NCBI GenBank assembly: GCA_025594325.1
Contig: JANHCV010000001.1
Location: 2,790,001 to 2,854,000 of the forward strand
Direction: 5' to 3'
DNA: 64,000 nucleotides
Origin: Blastocladiella emersonii ATCC 22665
Taxonomy: Eukaryota; Blastocladiomycota; Blastocladiomycetes; Blastocladiales; Blastocladiaceae
The notes below the pieces were generated by a model that made no database searches, was not told where the DNA came from, and worked only from the letters and a program-made list of their open reading frames with translations. This document shows, one piece after another, positions 1-10,785 of this stretch. Numbering within the stretch: position 1 is the first letter of the stretch; every line of letters starts with the position of its first letter. Made by a program: the position numbers and the translations under genes.

Positions 1-904
1 CAAGACGCGCTCGGCTGCCGGTACGGCCGCTCGAATCGGCCACGGAAGCTCTGTCTTGCCCCTCCGGCGCGTCGCTCGGTATCCTGCGGTCTACGAACGC
101 GCTTCGTGGGCGGCAAGCCGGACAGCGTGGCAGTGCGGTGGCTTCCGCTCAGTCGGGCCATGGTGCCTGACCCGCCGGCGAGCGCGCCGCCGTCGTTCCG
201 TTCCGTGTAGGCATCTCGTTCAAGTCGCAGCTGCTGTACCTGATCGTGTTCCTGACGCGGTATCTGGACCTGTTCTACGCGTTCGTGTCCGTGTACAACT
301 CGGTGATGAAGATCACCTTCATTGGGTGCACGGCCTACGTCCTGTACCTCATGAAGACCAAGCTGCGCGCGACGTGGGACCCGGCGCTCGACACGTTCAA
401 GGTCGAGTACCTGCTGGGCGGGTCCGCCGTCATGGCCCTGGTCTTCCACTTCAAGTTCACCCTCTCCGAGGTGCGCCGCTCACGTGTCGTGGTTTCTCGA
501 GCGATCCGCTGCTAACCGTGCCCACGAACGCGAACGCGCGTGTATAGCTGCTCTGGAGCTTCTCGATCTGGCTCGAGGCCGTGGCCATCCTGCCGCAGCT
601 GTTCCAGCTGTCGCGCACGGGCCAGGCCGAGACCATCACGACGCACTACCTGTTCGCGCTCGGCGGGTACCGCGGCCTGTACCTCTTCAACTGGATCTGG
701 CGCTACTTCACCGAGGGCCACTGGGAATGGCTGCAGTTTGTCGCCGGCATGATCCAGACCGTCCTCTACGCCGACTTCTTCTACATCTACTTTACGCGGT
801 ACGTCGATCTGTTCCTCATCGTGGCCACGGTTGACTGACGGATGACCCATCGCACGCACGCCTCCAGGGTACTCCGTGGCAAGAAGTTCGAGCTTCCTCT
901 GTAA
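1..904 (+). CDS. ERD2: ER lumen protein-retaining receptor (KDEL/HDEL receptor), 5' partial
   Basis: This is the seven-helix Golgi receptor that binds K/HDEL-tailed ER proteins and returns them to the ER by COPI transport. Visible exons are 1-20, 211-470, 548-798 and 868-904, giving the last 188 residues; family length is about 210-220, so roughly 27 N-terminal residues lie outside the window. The match is strong throughout: [55 protein letters not shown] and [13 protein letters not shown] are all hallmark segments. The first intron (190 bases) is long for this window; the other two are 77 and 69. The protein ends KKFELPL, a lysine-containing cytosolic tail like that of other receptors in the family. 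All splice joins keep frame and restore family sequence. Confidence 0.95.
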
Positions 905-1140
905 CGAGGCCCTCGCCATCGAGTCGCTGCCGATCTCGGTTGGCCCATCCTGCACCACCTGGCATCACGAATGAATCATTTTTTCTCTTGGTTGACGCTG
1001 GGCCTGAGCCACTCGGGGCTGCGTCGTGTTTGGCTCGCTCGACGCTCCTGAAGCCAGCGAGCGACCTTCTCGCTTCCCCCTGCTTCGACATCCCATGTAA
1101 ACTGCCACGACACACAACGTAAACTACATGCAACGCAACC

Positions 1141-2937
1141 ATGATGCTGCGGACACTCGCCCGCGCCGGTCTCCGCCGATTCTCGACTTCATCGCTGGTC
1201 GCTACTGCTGCTGGGCCACGACGACCACCACCACCGGGCCGTGACAACAAGAAGGACTGGGCCGTTGCCCCTGTAGCCATCAAGCGAGAGAACTTTGACC
1301 CGCAAACGATCATCGACCGAAGGTTCCTCGCTGCCGTATCGGCGGGCTCGCTCGGCCTCGGCCTCCGTGCGCGAGAAGGAGAACCTGACGACCAGACCCT
1401 GTGCAACTTCATCGAGGTCCTCCTGAAGCCGAGCGCCACGACCAAGCAGCGCGACCTGCTGTGGCAAATGTACACGGACATCCGCGCCAGCAGCCCCCGG
1501 GGTGTCCTGGTGCAGCTCATCCCGCTCATTCCGCGGTTCCTCTCGCACCTGTCGTGCTCGTACCTCATCACCGACCAGGAGCGCATCCTGTCCATCTGCG
1601 ACGACGTCAAGGCCGCGCTGCGGCAGATGGACGGAAACTGCGTGTGCAGCCAATCCGCGGTCCTCGGCGACGCGCACAACCGCGAGATCCTCGCCAAACA
1701 CTGGATCTGCCGGGCACGAACGGACAAAACGCAAGTCAAAAAAACGAGAGGCCTGGTTGAGCGGCCGCGGTGCACCATCGCATCCGGGCACCTCACCCAG
1801 CGGGTCTTCGGGTACCGCATCGTGGCGCTCGCGCGGCTCGGGCGGCCCGACGACGCGCTGGCCGAGCTCGACGCGCACCTTGGCGTGAACCCGCGGATGC
1901 GCGAGTTCTCGGAGCACCACCTGTGCACGGTCATGGACGCGTTCGCGGCGCAGGGCCGCACCGAGCACGTCGTGAGCATGTACGAGCGGTACGCGGCGTG
2001 GCTCAACCGCAGCGCGCGCGCCGCCAACCTCGTGCTCGCGGCGCTCGTCCGCCGCAGCGACTTTGACACGGCCGTCGACGTGTTCGGCAAGCTCGACCCG
2101 GACCGCGTGCTCAATGCGACCCACGTCACGACACTCGCGTCGGGTCTCGTCGACGCCGGACACCCGCACGCCGCGCTGCAGCTGTACCAGTCGTTCCACA
2201 CGTCGCCCGTCGACTTTAAGACGGGCAGGACGGTCGGTCCGCCCAAGTTCATCCCCGACACGGCCGCCGTCACGGTCGCGATCCAGGCGTACGCGGCGCA
2301 GGGCAACATCGACGCCGCGCTGCACGTGTTCCGGTCCATGTTCCACTTCATGGCCCTGACCCAAAACCTGGCCGCCGCGACCGCGCTCCCCGTCACGGGC
2401 CCCGCGGTCCCCGAGTGGACGCACCTGCTGCCGACGGCGCGCACCTACGCCGCCGTCATCAAGGCGCTGCTCGCGGCCGGCCGCGTCGCCGACGCCGCCG
2501 CGATGCACCACGAGATGACCCGCGGCGAGGGCATGGTCGCGATCCCGACCACCACGAGCGTCATCCAGCACCTCCTGCGCGCGCTGCCGCCGGACGACGT
2601 CGAGGACGCGGTCGCGCAGGTCCTCGTCGACGCGATCCACGCCGGCGGCGTCCCCGACGCGCGCCTGACCGGGTGTCTCGCGGCCGCCGCGGGCCGCGGC
2701 CAGATCTCGCACGACGTAGTCAACGAGCTGCTCGGCGAGCACCGCGATATCGCGGCGCACCCCGTGGCTCAAGCAAAGCTCGACGCCACCAACGTGCACG
2801 AGCGCGCGTGGTCGCCGCTGCGCGGGTACGGGTCGAACTCCGCCAAGCAGCGGCGGCTGATCCGCGTCAAGCGGCGGCGCGCGCCGTTTGCGGTCTCGGC
2901 CGTGTTCAGGGCTCTCCCGGACTACGAGGGAGAATAG
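1141..2937 (+). CDS. mitochondrial pentatricopeptide-repeat-like protein
   Basis: Single-exon gene for 598 residues. The N-terminus (residues 1-30) is rich in Arg, Ser, Thr and Ala with almost no acids, a typical mitochondrial presequence. From about residue 220 to 540 the protein is made of helical pairs resembling degenerate PPR motifs, for example YRIVALARLGRPDDALAELD, LVLAALVRRSDFDTAVDVFG and YAAVIKALLAAGRVADAAAM. Fungal PPR proteins of this kind bind organellar RNA and act in mitochondrial RNA processing or translation; the exact target cannot be read from the sequence. The C-terminus is basic (residues 565-590), which would suit RNA binding. It lies downstream of ERD2 on the same strand and is convergent with CTU2, only 22 bases away. 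Confidence 0.75.
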   Translation: MMLRTLARAGLRRFSTSSLVATAAGPRRPPPPGRDNKKDWAVAPVAIKRENFDPQTIIDRRFLAAVSAGSLGLGLRAREGEPDDQTLCNFIEVLLKPSATTKQRDLLWQMYTDIRASSPRGVLVQLIPLIPRFLSHLSCSYLITDQERILSICDDVKAALRQMDGNCVCSQSAVLGDAHNREILAKHWICRARTDKTQVKKTRGLVERPRCTIASGHLTQRVFGYRIVALARLGRPDDALAELDAHLGVNPRMREFSEHHLCTVMDAFAAQGRTEHVVSMYERYAAWLNRSARAANLVLAALVRRSDFDTAVDVFGKLDPDRVLNATHVTTLASGLVDAGHPHAALQLYQSFHTSPVDFKTGRTVGPPKFIPDTAAVTVAIQAYAAQGNIDAALHVFRSMFHFMALTQNLAAATALPVTGPAVPEWTHLLPTARTYAAVIKALLAAGRVADAAAMHHEMTRGEGMVAIPTTTSVIQHLLRALPPDDVEDAVAQVLVDAIHAGGVPDARLTGCLAAAAGRGQISHDVVNELLGEHRDIAAHPVAQAKLDATNVHERAWSPLRGYGSNSAKQRRLIRVKRRRAPFAVSAVFRALPDYEGE

Positions 2938-2959
2938 TTTGACTAAATTATTGATTATA

Positions 2960-4516
2960 CTACTCCTGCCGCTCGTCGTCGTCCTCGCTCGCCTCGTCGT
3001 TCAGGAGATACCCACGAATCATGTCGAGCGCGGGGAACGCGACCTCGCGCGTCGCGAGCCCGCGCTTATCCTTGCGCTGCAACTCGCGCGTCATGGTCGC
3101 GCACCCGTGGCACACAGGGCGGCCGTCCTCGCGCGGCGCCCCCGCGCACATCCCGCACGCGTCGGCGCGCGTGCGCGACCACTCGCCCGCGACCGACTTG
3201 GTCTCGAGCCGCGCTGCCGTCCGGTACACGGCCGACGCGGTGCCCTCCTTGGACCGCTCGAGCGTGGCGAGGAACGTGTGCGTCAGCTGGTGGATCCCGA
3301 CCTTGAGGCCCGGCGGGCGGCTAGACGTCAGCGTCGGTAGCGGGATCACGTCCAGGCGCGCAAAGTGGCACCACAGCGCAAGCTCTTTGGTCGCGAACTG
3401 CGACATGGGCTGCAGGACCATCACTACATCGCGGAGTTCGGGTGAGGATGGGACTGCGCGTTCGTGCCGCGAGAGCAGCAAGCACCTTCGCCGGATGAGG
3501 TCGAGATCGTGTCAGCACCACGGAGCAGCAGCGGGATCCCAGCGCCGCGGCCCGCCACGGTTGCCGTGAGGACCGAGTGTGCGAGCGTAGACGTCGACGT
3601 GCCGAGGACGAGGTACTTGAACCCGCGGCGCGCCGCGACCTCAATGAGGAGCCGCCGGCGCAGGATCCGCAGCAGGTCTTCCTTGGCCGACACGGACGGT
3701 GTGCCGTTGAAGAGGTCGGCGAGGAGCTCCTCGGCAGAGGTCCCGTTCGGTCGCTCTGAATGATTTTACGTCAGTACGCCGGTTTGGGAGGGTTCACGCG
3801 GAGAGCGCACCAGTAACCGACACGTCGAGTCCAGCGGCGACGCAGATCTCGGTCGGGCTCGCGTAGTCAAAGATGGCGGAGAGCTTGACGGTGGTGAGCG
3901 GCAGCGAGTACGACGCGACCGCCGCGGCTATCCGCTCGTCAAACGACTACACGCGAGGACAGTGTGAGTTCTCGACACGGCGGGATCGACTGACCCGCAA
4001 AACCGTACCGGATCGTGCGGAATCACCTCAGACTCGTCAATACAGACGACCTCGCCCGTCGTGAACATGCGCGGCTTACGCGGGTCGGTTGTGACGGCGA
4101 GGCGGGCAGCCATCAGGTCGAGCATCGTCCTACACCCGCCCCAATCGTCAGCCGTCGGCTCTCACGCGCTACAGCATCGAGTCAGCGTACCGTGAGGCAG
4201 TCCCGCCCGAGAACGCCATGAGCACACGCCCCTCGCCGCCGGGCGGGACCATGGGCAGGCGCAGGCGCACGACCGAGTCGGCAAACTTCTCGCCCGTGAT
4301 GGCCATGAAGCAGTCGCGGCAGTACACGGCCTGGCGCACCGCGAGCGTCGCCTTGCCCGTCTTGCACTTCTTGCAGAAGCCCGGCTCGGCCTCGGCGACG
4401 CGGGGCGCGCCGCCGCCGCCCCCGTTGCCCTTGGCCGGCCGCTTCCCCCGGCTGTTGTTGGTCTCTGCCGGCGAGCTCGGCATCGGCTCGGAATCGTCTT
4501 GCATGCGGTCGCACAT
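2960..4516 (-). CDS. CTU2: cytoplasmic tRNA 2-thiolation protein 2
   Basis: CTU2 (Ncs2) partners with CTU1 (Ncs6) to thiolate the wobble uridine of Lys, Glu and Gln tRNAs in the cytosol, using sulfur delivered by Urm1. I read five exons: 4191-4516, 4009-4129, 3811-3946, 3486-3755 and 2960-3423, giving 438 residues. An N-terminal zinc ribbon has Cys pairs at 48/51 and 66/69. It is followed by SGGTAS at 103-108, a PP-loop relic lacking the Asp of active enzymes, as expected for this subunit. The segment KEDLLRILRRRLLIEVAARR and the later VMVLQPMSQFATKEL are family signatures. A second pair of CxxC motifs (CGMC, CHGC) lies near the acidic C-terminus. Start is the first ATG of the exon; Met5 is an alternative. 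Confidence 0.9.
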
Positions 4517-4638
4517 GGTGGTTCAGTCGTGATGCATGGGGCGATCCATTCGGGTGCGGAGAGCGACGACCGCGCGAAGATCAAACCGGAGGGCGAGTCG
4601 GGTTCCCAAGTTCAAACAGTTCCCTCTGCGTCGATCTA

Positions 4639-6735
4639 TTATTCCACAGACAGCATATCGAGCGGGGCCGACAGTCGCGCCTCGACCGAGCTTGTGATAG
4701 TGTCGTCAGCGCGCTTCTCGTGGCTGGCGGCCGTGTCCTTGAGCCCGAGGTAGGTGGCGGCCTGCGCCAGGAACAGCTGGGCCTTGGTCTGGTGGACGGC
4801 GGCCTGGGTGAGCGGCGTGAGCGGCGACGTCGACTTGAGCAGGATCTGGCCGAGGCGCGTCGAGTACGCCGCGAGGTTGGCGTCGAGCGCGATGCGCACG
4901 GCCGGCAGCGGCTCGCGCACGTACGGGTCCTCCTCGTCGGGGCTCTCGTACTCGGGCTCCGACTCGGGCTCCGACTCGGACGACGACTCCTCGGACTCGC
5001 TGCCGCCCTGCGACGTGGCCGCGTCGTCCACGTCCATGTCGTCGTCGCCCTCGCCCTCGTCCTCCTCGTCGCTCGACGGGCCGCCGAGCACGCTGTACAT
5101 GGTCTTGGTGTACGGCTTGGGCGGGACGGGCAGCCGTGGCGGCGGCCGCACCTTGCTCTTGCTGCCCTTGGCCGAGCCCTGCAGGCTGTCGTCCTCGCTG
5201 ACCTCCACCTCGACCTCCGACTTGGGCTCGGGGGTGAGGGCGCGCGCGGCGTCGTCGGACGGCGCAGCGGGGGTTGGTGCGCGTGCAGACACGGGCGCGG
5301 GTTTCACGGCGGCAGGCGACGGCGCGCGCACGGCCTCGGCGACCTTGGCGGGCTTCACGGGGGACGCGGCCTTGGACTTGGCGGCGTCCGACAGGTTCTC
5401 CCAGTCCGAGTCAGCGCCGGGCGTTGGGGCGCGCACGGCGGCGGCGGCAGCGGCCTTGGCGACCGATGGCGCGAGCGGGAGGTCGGCGACGGCCGAGAAC
5501 TCTGGTGCGGGGGTGAATCCGGGCGACGGCGGCGGGAAGTAGTCGGGGCGCGGGAGGTTATTGAGCCGGCGTTCCTCGGGCGCGTCGCACGACCGCGCCG
5601 GGTGGTCGGGCGACCCGCACGCGTAGCACGCCGTGTCGCCGAACCGCGTCAGGAACACGGCGTACTCGGCGACGCGGATGTGGTCGGCGGCAGCGAGCGC
5701 CTCGGTCACGGCGTTGGGCGTCTTGAAGATGACGCGTGCCGTGCGCAGAGGTACCGCCGGGTCGAACGGCGCGTCGACGTAGTTGCCGTACAGCGCCGGG
5801 TGCGCGCCGCCGAGCAGGCTGAGCAGGTCCCGGATCGGCGTCTTGTCGGGGACCGCGTGCAGCAGCAGCGTGGCGTCGCGCTCGTCGCGCAGCGCCTGGT
5901 CGATGTTGGTCGTCATGGGCCATGCGCGCAGGGTGCAGCTCTTGGTGTCGACGGTCATGCCCGGGTCGGCGGCGACCGAATCGGCGTACCCGACGCGGTC
6001 GACGACCACAGACAGCACCGTGCGCTCGTCGTCGCCCGGGCGCTTGGCCATGCTGACGATGGCGGCAAAGTTGTTGAACATGGCATTGAGGTCGGCGAGG
6101 ATCACGTCGCGCGGGAGCGCGCCCGTCGGGCCCGTCAGGTACAGCTCGGCGATGCCGTTCTCGCGCTCGGGGTCGGTCACATCGACGACGGGGACGTAGG
6201 TGGAGCGGAACGCGAACCCGCGCAACCGCAGCGTCGAGTCAAGGTCGCGGTCGACCGACAGCACCACGACGGGGCGGCCGAACACGGACCGGATCGTCGC
6301 CTTACTCGACTTGTGCGTCATATGGCGCAGCGCCTCGGTCAGCACGTTGGCGCGCTCCGACGGCTTGGTGGGCAGCCCGCGCAGGAACAGGAGGTTGGCC
6401 GCGTACGAGTTGCACCGCGACGGCCACCCGCGCGACAGCATGTCGGCGGGCCGGTTGCTGGGCGGCGCGCTCGGCGCCACGGGCGGCAGGGGCATGGCGG
6501 GCATGGCGGGCATGGCGTACGGGGCGGCCGGCATCGACGGCGGCGCGACCTGGGCAACGTCGGCCCACGACGCGGGCGCCGCCCTCCACTGGCCCGTGGG
6601 TGCGGTCGAGTACATTGCAACAAGTGGGCGGCGGCGGCAGCTGCGGCGGGGTGCGCGGGGCCTTGGTGTTGAGCGAGAGCGGCGCGGCGCGGTGGTGGCT
6701 GGCTGCCGGCTGTGCGATGCGACTGCCGCCGACAT
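4639..6735 (-). CDS. CCHC zinc-knuckle protein with LINE ORF1-like layout
   Basis: A 698-residue protein I do not recognise as a named gene. Residues about 110-370 look like two or three consecutive RRM-like alpha/beta units (LLFLRGLPTKPSERANVLTE; ELYLTGPTGALPRDVILADL; TLLLHAVPDKTPIRDLLSLL). They are followed directly by one zinc knuckle CX2CX4HX4C at C370, C373, H378 and C383. The remainder is low-complexity and strongly acidic (about residues 500-620), then ends in a helical segment. RRM-like folds followed by a CCHC knuckle are the arrangement of ORF1 proteins of fungal LINE elements, but no reverse transcriptase or endonuclease lies nearby, so this may be a domesticated copy or a host RNA-binding protein. 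The reading frame is intact. Met41 is a plausible alternative start because the first 40 residues are basic low complexity. Confidence 0.65.
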   Translation of the reverse strand: MSAAVASHSRQPATTAPRRSRSTPRPRAPRRSCRRRPLVAMYSTAPTGQWRAAPASWADVAQVAPPSMPAAPYAMPAMPAMPLPPVAPSAPPSNRPADMLSRGWPSRCNSYAANLLFLRGLPTKPSERANVLTEALRHMTHKSSKATIRSVFGRPVVVLSVDRDLDSTLRLRGFAFRSTYVPVVDVTDPERENGIAELYLTGPTGALPRDVILADLNAMFNNFAAIVSMAKRPGDDERTVLSVVVDRVGYADSVAADPGMTVDTKSCTLRAWPMTTNIDQALRDERDATLLLHAVPDKTPIRDLLSLLGGAHPALYGNYVDAPFDPAVPLRTARVIFKTPNAVTEALAAADHIRVAEYAVFLTRFGDTACYACGSPDHPARSCDAPEERRLNNLPRPDYFPPPSPGFTPAPEFSAVADLPLAPSVAKAAAAAAVRAPTPGADSDWENLSDAAKSKAASPVKPAKVAEAVRAPSPAAVKPAPVSARAPTPAAPSDDAARALTPEPKSEVEVEVSEDDSLQGSAKGSKSKVRPPPRLPVPPKPYTKTMYSVLGGPSSDEEDEGEGDDDMDVDDAATSQGGSESEESSSESEPESEPEYESPDEEDPYVREPLPAVRIALDANLAAYSTRLGQILLKSTSPLTPLTQAAVHQTKAQLFLAQAATYLGLKDTAASHEKRADDTITSSVEARLSAPLDMLSVE

Positions 6736-6831
6736 GCACTCGCTGCGGCGGAGCCGACCCCGCCCGCGTCTATCATGGTGTGCTCGCCATTATGAGACAT
6801 GGAACACATATACTCTGGAATACCATCAAAC

Positions 6832-9800
6832 TCATCGCGCGTCGCGCGCCATGGCCAGATCCGCGCGCTCCTCGTAAAAGTCGCCGCCGCGGAGCATGCC
6901 CGGGTCGCCGTTCTGCTCGAGGTACGCGCGGAGTCCGCGCTCGCAGAGCTCCTGGGCGACCTCGGCCGCATCCCCCTCGACCTCGATGCGCTTGAGCAAG
7001 TAGTGGATGTCGAGGACCAGCTGCGTGACGCTGCTGACGTGGATCGCCGCCGCGGGCACGCCCGTGGCCGCGCCCGCCGACAGCACGCGGTGCACGAGGG
7101 CCTCGGTCGGGTGCGACGCCACGAACCGCCGCACCGCGCGCGACGGCAGCATCGTGCCGAGGTTCGGGTCCGACGGCGACCGCGCCAGCCGCCCGAGGTG
7201 GAACAGCGACGCGTAGTCGGCGAAGGGGGACCGCGACCGCGGCCGCGAGATGGACCCCGACGACCCGCCCGACGGCGACAGCTGGCTGTGGCTCCCGCTC
7301 GCGCTGCGCGACATGCCGTGTTGTGGGCTCGACCGCCCGCTGCCGTGGTGGCTCCCGCCCGCGCTGCCCCCGCCGCCGCCGCCGCCGCTTGCCGCGAGGT
7401 TCGGCACCGACCCGGCCGATGCCGCCTCGAACCGCGCCGCGGCGCGCGCGACCGCCGACTGCATCTCCGGGTTGGACCGGTCGCGCGTGGGCCGGCGCGG
7501 GCGGCGGCCGGGCTCGGCGTTGACGGACGGCGACGGCGGCGCGTCGCTGAACCCGCCGTTGCTGCTGGGCACGCGCGCGTGGCTGCTGCGCCCACCTCCG
7601 CCGCCGCTGCTGGCTGCTGAGGGCCGGCGCGGGAGGTCCGCGTCGGAGGGCGGTGGTGCGTTGCCCGTATTGCGGGGCGACGTGGGGCTCATGGCCGCGC
7701 CCGACGGCGACCGCGAGAGGGGCGCCGACGACGGCGGCGTGAACCCGGGCACCGAGCCGGCCTCGCGGACCGCGTTCGAGAGCTGCGTGCGCAGCGCGGC
7801 GAGCGCGGGGACCTTGGCCTTGTACTGCTTCTCGACCTGGTTGACCACCTTGGCCAGGAACAGCTGGATCGTGAACTTGAGGTTGGCTACCACCGCCGCC
7901 TTCTGCGCCGGCTCGAGCGGCTTCTCGCGGAATACCTGAAGCTGCCAGTTGACGAACGCCTCGAACAGGCCCGATATGCAGCCCGTGATCTGCGACTGGA
8001 ACTAGAGGTGTGGCCATCGGGCGTCAGCGAGCGCGCTAGTGGGTGAAGGTCGCCACGGTCAAGCACGTACCGCCTGCAGCCCGTGGAAGAACTTGGTGTG
8101 GGTCAAAAAGTCGAGCATCGTCTTGCAGAACTGCATCATGGACCGCGTGATGCCGTCGTTGTAGTCTACCGACCGGCCACGGTCGCAGAGTCAGTCGACC
8201 GCCCTCGCCAGCTGCCCAGAACACCGTACCGTTCTTGATCGGGTCGAACGTGTCCTCGATGATAGACCGTGCCACGAGCTCGGCGCACTGGCGCTCAAAC
8301 ACCTCGATAGCCTTGGCGACGTTTTCCTGGACGCCGTTCCAGAACACAAACTCGAGGTCGAGCCCGATCGCGCGGAGGGTGCGGATATGGTCGACGCTGG
8401 CCTCGAGACACGCGATGATGACGGCGAGCGACTCGTCGCCGACCTGGCGGACGCACGCGCGCGCGAGCTCGTGGAGCTGGTCCTTGGCCCACTGCGCGAG
8501 GAAACTGGCCATAGCGGGCTCCGGGATCGCCTCGCGGTACCACTCGGCCGTGGTGTGGATCCCGGCGACGACAACGTGCCCGAGCTCGCGCACGTACGCC
8601 GCGAGGTCGCCCTGGAACCGGATCGCGCGCCCGGCGTCGCGGATCACGGTCCCGCGCACCGCCAGGAACGCGTCGCGCGCCTGCGCCGTCTGGCCCAGCT
8701 GAATCAGCCGGTGCAGCGTCTTGAGCACGGGCCGCTTCGACCCGGACCCGCCGTTCAGCGTCAGGTCCCGCAGCAGCGCCGTCGACAGGAGCTGGACGCG
8801 CGGCGGGAGGTGTGCGGGCGCCGTGCTCTTGAGCGCGCGCACCAGGTCGAGCGCGCGGTCAAAGTCGCGGCTGGCGATGTACACGTCGAGGTCGTCGAGC
8901 TGGTCCTGGACCTTAGCGTCGAGCTCCTTGGCGTTGAGCTGCCGCGGCGGGCGTGTCGGCGACGCGGGCCCGCGCGACGTACGGTCGACGGCGCTGCCGA
9001 CCTCGGACCCCGTCCCATCCTGCTGGCCGGCCTGGCCCGACGCGAGCCGCGCCGCGGCCCCGCTCGCACCGCCGCCACCGCCGCTGCCACCGCCGCCCCA
9101 GTCCTCGATCTGGCGCTTGATCAGCTGCAGCCACATCTTCTTGTCTGCGTGGGCGTCGCACCGGAACACGAACTGCGTCGCGTTGCGGACGACCTTGAAC
9201 GCGCACGACACGTCGGGGGTGTCGCGGACGTCGAGCACCGTGATCTCGTTGAGCGACCAGCACTTGTCGGCGACGAACTTGGACTTGATCCCACGGCGGC
9301 GCTTGGCCGCGACGAACAAAAAGTCGTTGAGCAGGTACACCTGAACCGACGACTTGAACCGGAACTGCGCGTCGAGCTCGATGAGCGACCCGGTATGCAC
9401 GAGGATGCGGTTCGCGTTGGCCGGCATGGCCTTGGCCGCGTTCTCGACCGTGTCGTACATGAGCTGGAGCTGCTCGCGCTGGCCGGCGCCGCCCGCGCGC
9501 GCGGCCTCGCTCACGGGGATCGCCGAGTTGAGCTGCATCTGCGAAGACGCCAGGTTCTCGCTCGACCCGTTGCCGTCCTCGCCGCCGATCCCCGTCGCAA
9601 CGCGAAAATTCTCGTGCACCGACCGCATGTCCGACAGTAGCCCGCACAGCACCAGCATGTCGGTCTCGAGCTGCGAGATCTCCTTGGAGATGACGACAAA
9701 CTCCGAGTAGTTCTTGTACACGTTGGCCTTGAGGTCGTTGGCCGCGCCGTCGCGCGCATCGACCAGCCGACGGTAGAAGTTGCGCACGCCCTCCTCGGTG

Positions 9801-10354
9801 TTGCTGTGCAGCGCCGACAGGATGTCTACGCCCGAGACATTAGCGTACGGTTCACGCCCACGCGCATGCCAGTCCGTACACTCGTTGGGATCAAATGCCT
9901 CGTCGAGAAACCGCTGCTGGTCAATCTCGACAAACGCGCCGCCGCTGGGCCCGCGGGACCGGCTTCCGTCGCCGGCGCCGAGCGAGAACTTGCGCAGGCC
10001 CGCGACCATGCCCTCGGCCGGCCCGCCGCGCCGATCCGACCCGCCGCCGTTGTTCGTCGGACTCGCCTCGCTGCCACCTCCACTCCCGCCGCCCGTCGTC
10101 AGCGACTTCCAGTTTCCACTCCCAAACTTGGCCGCCCACGACTTATCGCGCTTGTGCCCGGGCGCGCCAGCGGCGGCACGCCGCGCGTCCGACTTCTTGG
10201 GCGGCGTAGCGGGCGAAGAACCTGGCGCGGGCGAGTTGGTTGTCGACGAGCCGGCAGCCCCTGCAAGCGCAGCACGCGCTTCGGCGACACCGGCGCCGCG
10301 CGCACGGTCGCGGTCGCGGCGCGGGACCGTGGGCGACGGCGAGGTATCGGCCAT
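6832..10354 (-). CDS. EXO84: exocyst complex component Exo84
   Basis: Exo84 is a subunit of the octameric exocyst that tethers secretory vesicles at the plasma membrane. Three exons (8230-10354, 8071-8165, 6832-8001) give 1129 residues. After a disordered, Ser/Gly-rich N-terminus of about 140 residues comes the family core with FLDEAFDPNECTDWHARGRE and an N-terminal helical segment (YSEFVVISKEISQLETDMLV). A PH domain follows (about residues 300-410, including LNDFLFVAAKRRRGIKSKFV and FRCDAHADKKMWLQLIKRQI), then the helical Exo84 C-terminal region. The tail from about residue 790 contains a long Ser/Pro/Gly-rich linker before a final helical block. Introns of 64 and 69 bases begin GTAC; both joins restore frame. 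The protein is longer than yeast Exo84 (about 750) because of the linkers. Confidence 0.9.
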
Positions 10355-10785
10355 GAATGGATGTCACTCGCTCGGTTCAGTTGCATGGAGCGCGGGATGC
10401 GCTGCGATGGAATCCGCGGCGAGCAGGGGAGGCGAGCGAAGGCGGCGCGAAGTGGCGCAGGCCGCGGGACGCGTCGCTGGCCACTCGACCCACGTGAACC
10501 TGACCACCGCGCCTCACCGCTTCCTTCGCCGACGCGAGCCGTCCGGGGTCAAGAAAAAAGTGTAATCCGTGTATGCTGGAACGTCAAAACAACAAAACGA
10601 GAGGATGGCAGGGGTAGACAAAATAAGAATAGAGAGGGGGGAAGGGGAGGGGAGGAGGTGTAGGTTGGTGGTGGGGGGTAATCACGGCACTCTTACGCGC
10701 GCGCGCCGTCGCGTCGCCGCGTCGGTTCGGTCTTGTCCTACTCGGTGTACTGTACTCTGGTGGTGGTCGTGGTGGTCGTGGTCAT
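10355..10785. other. intergenic: EXO84 promoter and PSP1-gene 3' flank
   Basis: No gene seen. The part next to EXO84 would hold its promoter and 5' UTR. From about 10600 to 10680 the plus strand is a purine-rich run with many G tracts, likely transcribed as pyrimidine-rich 3' UTR of the PSP1-domain gene on the minus strand. No TATA box or hairpin stands out. Confidence 0.5.

Noticed and set aside
4720-6672. 650-residue open frame on the plus strand
   Set aside because: It is antisense to the zinc-knuckle gene and consists of Arg/Gly/Val-rich sequence with no family resemblance, as expected of a GC-rich shadow frame.
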